A DNA stretch of 64,000 nucleotides from Zanthoxylum bungeanum (Eukaryota > Streptophyta > Magnoliopsida > Sapindales > Rutaceae). Positions 57,012 to 64,000 of the stretch are shown piece by piece (positions within the stretch are counted from its first letter, which is position 1; the number at the start of each line of letters is the position of its first letter). The translations under genes were made by a program, and so were the position numbers. The stretch is from positions 144,350 through 208,349 of the forward strand of contig SKCR01023424.1 of assembly GCA_019454045.1 (NCBI GenBank), given 5' to 3'. The notes beneath the pieces are model-generated. The model was given only the letters and a program-made list of their open reading frames with translations, was not told where the DNA came from and searched no databases.

Positions 57012-57210
57012 TGTAAGGAACCTAGGACATCACCTATCTCCACATTGGTATGATATTGTTCACTTTGGGCCTAAGCTCTCATGGATTTGCTCTTGGGTTA
57101 TACCCAAAAGGCCTCATACCAATGAAGATACATGTCCATCCTTATATACCCATGATCTTCCCCATATCTAACCAATGTGGGACTTTGAGACTTTGTTTGC
57201 ACACCCAACA
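57012..57210 (-). repeat. LTR A, right copy (5' LTR of the TRIM)
   Basis: 199 bp, three substitutions from the left copy, flanked by TSD GATTT. On the minus strand it begins TGTTGGGTGTGC. Confidence 0.93.
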
Positions 57211-57215
57211 GATTT

Positions 57216-57385
57216 ATATAGAGATGCCTCCATAAAACTTTCCTTCTATCTTTATTTCTCTGTCCAATATATGATGTTCTCTCCTTTAGTGGTTCCAAGT
57301 CTTAAAGGCTAACTCTGAACTTTTTTCCGCATTACAAAGAGTTAGATATGAGCTTTAAGTTGAAATCAATTTCAAGAAGAAATAA

Positions 57386-57388
<3 letters not shown>
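57216..57388. other. Short intergenic stretch
   Basis: Non-coding, nothing recognised. Confidence 0.5.

Positions 57389-57424
<36 letters not shown>
57389..57424. repeat. (AT)n microsatellite
   Basis: About 36 bases of alternating AT at the 3' (A-tail) side of the interrupted SINE. Confidence 0.9.
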
Positions 57425-57427
<3 letters not shown>

Positions 57428-57485
57428 AATCGTTGCAAACCCCACCACCAAATCATCCTTTATGATTTAAGATGGGCATGACCTG

Positions 57486-59998
57486 CACTACAAGAAATTA
57501 CAGTTTTAGCGACGGAATTTAGCGACGGAATATTCCATTTCAAAATGTAGCGACGGAATTGAGACGGAATTGAAACGGATAATGATATTAGGGACGGAAT
57601 TTAGCGACAAAAAAATTTCATCTCTAAATTAGAGACGGAAATGAAAATCCGTCGCTAATTAGAGACGGATTACTATTCCGTCGCTAATTTTGTTTAGAAA
57701 CGGAATTTTTCCGTCGCTAATTAGAAACGGAATTCAAATTCCGTCTCTAATTAGAAACGGAATTTCAATTCCGTCGCTAATTTTAATTTTAATTTTAATT
57801 TTAATTTTTTTATTAATTAGAAACGGAATTGTTCCGTCGCTAATTAGAAACGGAATTTCAATTCCGTAGCTAATTAGAAACGGAATTTCAATTCCGTTCT
57901 AATCTTTAATTTTTATTTTTATTTTAAATTTTTTTGTTAATTAGAAACGGAATTTTTCCGTCTCTAATCCGTCTCTAATTAGAAACGGAATTCAAATTCC
58001 GTCTCTAATTAGAAACGGAATTTCAATTCCGTCGCTACTTTTAATTTTTATTTTTATTTTTTATTTTTTTATTAATTAGAAACGGAATTGTTCCGTCGCT
58101 AATTAGAAACGGAATTGATATTCCGTCGCTAATTAGAAACGGAATTTCAATTCCATTTCTAATCTTTAATTTTTATTTTTATTTTAAATTTTTTTGTTAA
58201 TTAGAAACGGAATTTTTCCGTCGCTAATCCGTCTCTAATTAGAAACGGAATTCAAATTCCGTCTCTAATTAGAAACGGAATTTCAATTCCGTCGCTAATT
58301 TTAATTTTAATTTTATTTTTTATTTTTTTATTAATTAGAAACGGAATTGTTCCGTCGCTAATTAGAAACGGAATTGATATTCCGTCGCTAATTAGAAACG
58401 GAATTTCAATTCCGTAGCTAATTAGAAACGGAATTTCAATTCCGTAGCTAATCTTTAATTTTTATTTTTATTTTAATTTTTTTGTTAATTAGAAACGGAA
58501 TTTTTCCGTCTCTAATCCGTCGCTAATTAGAAACGGAATTCAAAATCCGTCGCTAATTAGAAACGGAATTTCAATTCCGTCGCTAATTTTAAATTTTATT
58601 TTTATTTTAAATTTTTTTGTTAATTAGAAACGGAATTGTTCCGTTTCTATTCCGTCGCTAATTTTTAAAATTTTCAATCCCCCCAAACTTTATTTCTTTC
58701 GGCACCACTTTTTTTTAAAAAAAAAAAATAGAGACGGATTTTCCGTCTCTAAATAGAAACGGAATATCTATTCCGTCGCTAATTTTCGTCAAATTTCAAA
58801 AAATTTCCCACCTTGTGAAAATTTCAAAAGTATACAAAATTTACAAATTTTCCCGCTTCTCTTATTTTTTTCCTCTATATATACATCATAATCTTTTTAA
58901 CTCTCAACTCCAATACACCATCCAAAATTTTCTTACTCAATTTCATATACCATCAAATTTTTCATAACCTCAACTCTCATTATCAATTTCTCATTTTTCT
59001 TATCCCCTCTTTTAAAATTTCTTAAGAAACAAACGGTGGACGTTTCGTAAATGGATGGTGGTGTGTCGAAGCTCACGGTGGACATTACGGTAACTTGTAT
59101 AATTTAAGATGTATATATAACAATTAAAAAAATCCACTTTTTTAAAATTTTATACCATTCAAAATTTTAAAATTTTCCCTTATCTAAAATTTTAAAAATT
59201 TAATATCTCTACAATTTATAAATTTTTCATATCTATATAATTATTAAATTTCCAACCTCTCTAAAATTTAAAAAAAATTTCCTTTCTAAAATTTTAAAAT
59301 TTTTTCTTTTCTAAAATTATAAAATTTTTTCATTTCTAAAATTTTAAAAGTTTAAAATTTTAAAAGTTTCATATATTTTTAAAATTTTAAATTTCCCGCC
59401 TCTCTAAAATTTTAAAATTTTCGTTTTTAATTTTTTTTTTGAAAAAAAAAATATAGCTACGGAATAGCTACGGAAATATTCCGTTGTTAAATATTTTCAA
59501 AATTTTAAAATTTTAAATTTCCCGCCTCTCTAAAATTTTAAATTTTTTTTTTTTCAAAAAAAATTTATAGCTACGGAATAGCTACGGAAATATTCCGTCG
59601 CTAAATATTTTTAAAATTTTAAATTTCCCGCCTATCTAAAATTTTAAAATTTCAGTTTTTAATTTTTTTTTTCAAAAAAATTATAGAAACGGAATTTCCG
59701 TCGCTAAATAGCGACGGATGGAAATTCCGTCTCTAATTAGAAACGAAATTTTCCGTTGCTATTTAGCGACGGAATACTAACCGTCGCTAATTAGAGACGG
59801 ACATTCTGTCGCTATATAGAGACGGAATTTCCATCCGTCGCTAACTTTAGCGACGGATGATATATTTCCGTCGCTATTTTTTTTGCGACCAACAAAATAG
59901 AGACGGAATTTTTCCGTCGCTATTTCGTCGCTAATGGCCTATTAGCAACGAATTAGCTACGGATTTTTCCGTCGCTATTTGGCAGTTTTCTTGTAGTG
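57486..59998. mobile_element. Non-autonomous CACTA (En/Spm-type) transposon, 2.5 kb
   Basis: Ends CACTACAAGAAA... and ...TTTTCTTGTAGTG are the CACTA signature, with the expected 3-bp TSD CTG (57483-57485, 59999-60001). Dense copies of GACGGAATT and AAACGGAATT and their reverses fill 57510-58700 and 59690-59970. In between lies a promoter-like part (TATATATAC near 58876, then a leader) with a short ATG frame at 59051 (MDGGVSKLTVDI), and an AT-rich filler repeating TTTCCCGCCTCTCTAAAATT. No transposase remains, so it must be moved in trans. Confidence 0.93.
57640..58680. repeat. Palindromic subterminal-type array with 259-bp higher-order repeat
   Basis: Basic unit about 30 bp: AATTAGAAACGGAATT followed by its approximate reverse AATTCCGTCGCTAATT. 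Blocks of these alternate with AT-rich spacers to give a higher-order period; the landmark AAACGGAATTGTTCC recurs at 57821, 58080 and 58339 (259 bp apart) and again at 58628. In CACTA elements such motifs bind the element's TNPA-type protein, but normally occupy only a few hundred bases. Confidence 0.9.
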
Positions 59999-60115
59999 CT
60001 GTAGGTAAAACCTATAACTGTCTCGGGCTCTTACAAGAAACATATTATATGGATTCGAACCCAATACCTCAAGATGAGATCTTGAGCCACACACTATCAA
60101 ACCACGTCTATTGGG

Positions 60116-61261
60116 TACAATAAAACATACTTTACGAAAGTCAAATAGACATAGAATTAGTTTCAAATTATTTAATTATTAATTTATATAATAAATGCGT
60201 CTTATAGCCTATAGGAAATTAATCTTATATATATTAATATCTTATATATTTACCAAATTATAATCTTCAAGTCGGGATGAATGTAGACTATTATTTAATC
60301 GAGGTTATCAGTTAATTATCAATTTATGCTATGATATATATGTTTATAAGTGTATAAGTAAATTTCATTTAATATTATGTTCATTTTAGTCATTTGTATT
60401 TTTACAACAGTTTAATAGTAAGATTTACCAAACATAAAATTATTTCTAAATCATTGAAAATACAATTAACTAATTCTCTTCACATCTTAATTATTAGTTC
60501 AAACTTATTGTGACACTCAATAATAATAATAATAATAAAAGAAACTTTTATTGGGTACTTGATTTATTTTTTTATATATCTTTTAATTCAGAGGTCTATT
60601 TCTCTGACCTCAAACTGAAGTCAAATCAGTAGAAAATTATATATTAGGGTTATAATTGCAGACAATTTTCTAAAATATATCAATTTTGCCTGTAATAGGG
60701 TGACTGGATTTGACGCAACCAACAACAATTAGACATATCAAATTATACAGCCAATGACAATTAACATTCAAATTCTTCATATTCAGATATATCATTTGTT
60801 AAAATTATAGTAATCAAAACATAAACTTACTTGTAACTAATTATTAGATTTAAAAGTAACCCCTTGGCTGCTTCTTCAGTCAAGAGACTTCAAATTAATA
60901 ATCTTAAGCATAATTATCGGTTGACATTTTCATTGTTTATAAGCTCTTAAACCTTTCATTTATTTATAAGTTCGAAAAAATACAACCACTCAACTCTACT
61001 TATATATTTTCATCATCATGAATTTGAATGTGCATATTAGGTTATGAGAGATGGCTTTTACGAGCTTCAGAGGGCTGATGACCCTAGAACCATGTGACAG
61101 TGGAACAAATCAGAGAGAACGATTGGAGGGCATTTGCCTAGCCACGTGTACCGATAAATTCGAACTGGTACGGTGTCAACGTCTGCTGGACACCCCAACA
61201 CAGTCTATGGATTTCAATTGGTTACGTTGTTTGATGTAGAACGTGACATCACACATCCGAG
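60116..61261. other. Intergenic DNA
   Basis: AT-rich; an (AAT)n run near 60520. A 62-codon frame at 61051-61239 has no recognised domain and is probably chance, although a CCACGTGT G-box lies within it (about 61142). Confidence 0.45.
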
Positions 61262-61437
61262 AAAATCTAATATACAACGGAGGTAAAATCTCACCGCCAA
61301 ACTACCAATTTCGGATTTAAGTGGATCAATTAAAATCTCCGGCTGTCTCAGACTCTTATAAGAAACACACTATTGGATTCGAACCCAGTACCTCAAGATG
61401 AAATCTTGAATGCTACACCACCAAATCACAACCCTTT
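61262..61437 (-). mobile_element. tRNA-derived SINE, minus strand
   Basis: The reversed B box GGATTCGAACC (61375-61385), reversed A-box region (about 61415-61426), the family middle and the 3' half (CACCGCCAAACTACC) are all present. Slightly worn; TSD not resolved. Confidence 0.72.
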
Positions 61438-62058
61438 GGGGACTTTGTTAATGATGCCCAAACATATATTTGTTTTGAGTATTTATTTATTTATTTTATA
61501 ATATGACCAATAAAACAACTATCAGATAAGTTATTATTTGGTCAATTTACTGTAATATCTCACCTCGCTTAATTGAAAAATATGATGGAGATGTGAAGAA
61601 TATCGACGATCAATATCACATAGAAGGTGTCGGGTTATTTCATTGGTGGAATTTGGAAGCAATTTCATTTTCCATCTTTCTGTGTCCATTATTGCACTAA
61701 ACTAAAACATGCAGTCCCCACAAGAATTGGAATAATTTCTGTGGGGTCTTCTTAACTATAGCAGAAATAATAGTACACAAAACAAAAAGAAATTTGGATT
61801 GCTCTGACTGATTTCGCTATTTTGGTAGTTTTGATTTGATTGCATCTCTTAAAACCATTGAGTCATTGTGTTTTCATATTTAATATGTGAGAAATAAAAC
61901 GTGGAAGGATACCCCACATAGTAGTGGATAAGAAAGATTATGAAACATGCGTGTGTGTGATGCATACGAGCCAATGCTAGCTAGCTATAGCCTATAGCCT
62001 ATAGCTGCAGCTTAATTAATGTATCTAAATTATTATATGCTCATGATGTGCGGATGAT
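61438..62058. other. Intergenic DNA
   Basis: AT-rich, with a short direct repeat AGCCTATAGCC near 61988. No gene or element was recognised. Confidence 0.5.
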
Positions 62059-62071
62059 AACCACCTTACAG

Positions 62072-62249
62072 ATCTCCAAGTAGTGTGATTTGATAATATA
62101 TGATTCAGGATCTCATATTGAGAGTCTGAGTTCGAATTTAGGGAATACGTTTTTTGTAAGAGTCTGAAACAGTCGGAAGTTTTATCTACTTCGCTTAAGC
62201 CCTGAATGAATGGTTTGACGGTGAGGTTTCCAACGATTTCAAAGAAAAA
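62072..62249 (+). mobile_element. tRNA-derived SINE with 13-bp TSD
   Basis: Perfect target duplications AACCACCTTACAG (62059-62071 and 62250-62262) bracket a diverged copy of the family. The A box is TGATTTGATAA-like, the B box is AGTTCGAATTT near 62130, and the conserved 3' half ends CGATTTCAAAG plus A-run. The TSD is clean though the body is diverged. Confidence 0.85.
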
Positions 62250-62262
62250 AACCACCTTACAG

Positions 62263-63165
62263 TTAATTTGATTTGTGATTCAGTAATAAACGACCGACAA
62301 AATATGTGAATCAATCTAATGAATTTACTTCATTTTTGTTTATATGGGAGAACTCTTAATTTGGATTTTCACGAAGGAACTTCATGCATCAATCATGAAA
62401 TTAAACGTGCTTTCTTCAGCTTTATTTATTTACTGTGGTGGAGTCACATAGAAGCTAGTGGAGGAAGTTACCTCCGCTCAATCCAAAATTTTCTTAAGAT
62501 GACTCATATATATTACTGAAAATTTTGATTTGTTAATAAGATAATTTTGATTAATCATATTAAATTTGAAGAATATCTACCACTACGCGTGAAAATCAAA
62601 TTTTACCCCACTAAATCAAACTTGTGGCTATGCTACTGCTTAAATTAATCATATTCTCTTACACTTGAATCCGTGATTTCTTACTTTACTGTAAGAATTA
62701 AGTAAACTGAGTTATATTTATAATATCTTGACGTGAATTTAGAACTTGTCTTACATCTACCTTTGTTATTGAATTAAGAATTTGAATCATCGATTTTTTA
62801 TAATCTTCTGTCATACGTGTATTTATATAAATAAATAGTAGAAATTAGTTACATATAAATTCTTATCTAATAATTACTAATAATAATTTATAAATTAAAA
62901 AAAAAACCTTAAGTTCATCTCAGAATCGAAATCAAAGTCCTTGGATTAAATCACAAAAGCTCGATCCTTTTTTAAAAAAAAAAAAAAAAATTATTTTCTG
63001 TTGAATTTTCTAATATCTGCATGTAGCCTGCATGCCTACTTAGCAATGGATATATACCTCATTGCCAAACTTTTGAAGGTCAATAACTTACCAATATATG
63101 AATCTAAATTAGCTCATAAATCTCATTCAAAGATTGATAGAGAGTCATTGTGCTAATAAGCATAG
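62263..63165. other. Intergenic DNA
   Basis: AT-rich; open frames are short and without recognisable domains. An A-run lies near 62974-62990. Confidence 0.5.
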
Positions 63166-63186
63166 GCACGTGCTGCATGCACGTGT
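63166..63186. promoter_or_regulatory. Paired G-boxes around an RY core
   Basis: GCACGTGC (63166-63173) and GCACGTGT (63179-63186) are two G-boxes 13 bp apart, with CATGCA (63176-63181) between and overlapping. G-box plus RY modules are known from seed-storage and ABA-responsive promoters bound by bZIP and B3 factors. No gene is seen in the remaining 0.8 kb, so the target is unknown. Confidence 0.4.
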
Positions 63187-64000
63187 GGACTAACTTTCTG
63201 AGAGAGACTGCTCGAAAATGAAATATTTTCTTCAACACCTATTGATTCTTTTGTAGTAGAGAGTAGATCTTTAACAACAAATTATGAATAACTTTACAGA
63301 CTCACATATGTATTTAAATCAGTAATTCTCCAATTTATTTATTGGCAGTGATGTTGAAGTCCCATTTGACGAGCTGGTTCGCAGATACAAGTTTCAATTA
63401 TGAACTTAGATTCGGTATTGACCTAAGTTTTGTGTTGAACTTTTTAATTACAAATTGTGATTAGTAATTATTGAATAAAAATGAAAATTTAATTGAATCT
63501 TGACTATTCATACATGAGTGGAAGAGATTATAAAAAAATCAATACAACTCAACTAAAGTACTTGATCCAAATTCTTCAATTATATGGCGTTTATCTCACA
63601 GGAATAGAAAGAAATAAAATCAATGATTTTATGGTCAACAAACCTAACAATTACCATATATCACATTGACCAACACAAGGGAAAAAAAAGTGTAGATGCA
63701 AATTCAAAGAACTGAATGGATATAAGAGTCACACATGACACATCTATGATTAAAAAAAAAAAAAAGGAAACAAAAAAAAAGAATCACACATCTCAATCAC
63801 CATTATTACTCTATTTTGACACTGGTTTCAAAAATATTAAAGAAATTGGGAAAAAAAAAAAAGTAATAATTGATCAAAGGAGGCCTTACCTCTTGGTCCC
63901 AGAAAGCAACCAATTCAAATCCAAAATTGCCAAAAGCCTAAAACTTTGTAATGTGATAACTTGAGCCTAACTGTAATTTAAGCAATTGTTCCTCATTTTC
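63187..64000. other. Intergenic DNA to the window end
   Basis: AT-rich with several A-runs (63751-63765, 63772-63779, 63851-63861). No gene is recognised. Confidence 0.5.

Larger units (their letters stand above)
51418..57210 (-). mobile_element. Composite LTR element: TRIM (LTR A) containing a 2-LTR circle of Copia B
   Basis: Outer LTR A copies (51418-51616, 57012-57210; 199 bp each) are flanked by a perfect TSD GATTT (51413-51417, 57211-57215). Next to the left LTR A is a 191-bp internal piece (51617-51807) with PPT and Met PBS, i.e. a complete TRIM interior. It is followed not by LTR A but by two adjacent copies of a different LTR (B, 437 bp each) joined by ATAT. Then comes the interior of a Copia element, whose PBS abuts the right LTR A. 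The shared 17-mer gctctgataccaattgt lies at both A/B joints (51794-51810 and 56998-57014). Confidence 0.9.
57425..60115 (-). mobile_element. SINE (minus strand) split by the CACTA element
   Basis: 57425-57485 matches the reversed SINE 3' part (ATCGTTG.AAACC..ACC, then CTTTATGATTTAAG). 59999-60115 carries the rest, including the reversed B box GGATTCGAACCC (60051-60062) and the A-box side near 60100. The CACTA insertion with TSD CTG divides them, so the SINE is older. Confidence 0.75.

Noticed and set aside
61051..61239. 62-codon frame with four Cys
   Set aside because: Considered as a small secreted protein, but it has no signal peptide and no known Cys pattern.

Overview
The window is nuclear DNA of a flowering plant, almost certainly a eudicot. 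It is AT-rich, host genes have short exons and GT-AG introns, and the recognisable proteins are plant families (HD-Zip II, CLE peptide, XTH, plant-type FANCL). Most of the rest is plant transposable elements. The species cannot be told from the sequence.

Layout. 0-11 kb: an intact HD-Zip II transcription factor gene (HAT22/HAT9 type, 1708-2794), then a short Helitron and two hAT-type MITEs built from GGATC-like words. 11-17 kb: a CLE signalling-peptide gene (ORF 16783-16956) whose probable TATA box (10999) is separated from its ORF by a very young 5.5-kb Copia element (11104-16594, TSD GTAAT). 19-22.3 kb: an intron-bearing FANCL pseudogene with two in-frame stops, damaged splice sites, a frameshift and a lost RING cysteine. 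23.3-26.3 kb: a foldback MITE and a decayed hAT transposase gene. 27.8-29.1 kb: an intact four-exon XTH gene on the minus strand with its TATA box. 29.8-30.4 kb: a hAT deletion derivative.

30.5-45.7 kb: a hAT-like MITE split by a 14.6-kb Ty3/Gypsy element of the Tat/Retand type (minus strand, TSD AACTA). It has gag, protease, RT, two RNase H regions and integrase. It also carries an antisense gene with its own apparent promoter and a 4.7-kb array of about 68 copies of a 69-bp monomer in the 3' region.

46-51 kb: a Helitron 3' terminus, an HD-Zip I pseudogene exon, a tRNA-derived SINE with a clear 13-bp TSD and several microsatellites. 51.4-57.2 kb: the most unusual object, a composite of two different LTR elements. 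A miniature TRIM-like element (LTR A, TSD GATTT) appears to have been entered at its tRNA-primer-binding site by a whole 2-LTR circle of an unrelated RT-less Copia element (LTR B-ATAT-LTR B-internal). 57.4-60.1 kb: a SINE split by a non-autonomous CACTA element (TSD CTG) filled with a palindromic subterminal-type array. 60-64 kb: intergenic DNA with two more SINEs and a paired G-box/RY motif.

Functional genes therefore number three (HD-Zip II, CLE, XTH). The remainder records nested transposition. Single-base indels concentrated in the Gypsy element, its array and the first Copia's coding region may partly be consensus errors of the assembly, and I flag where this limits conclusions.
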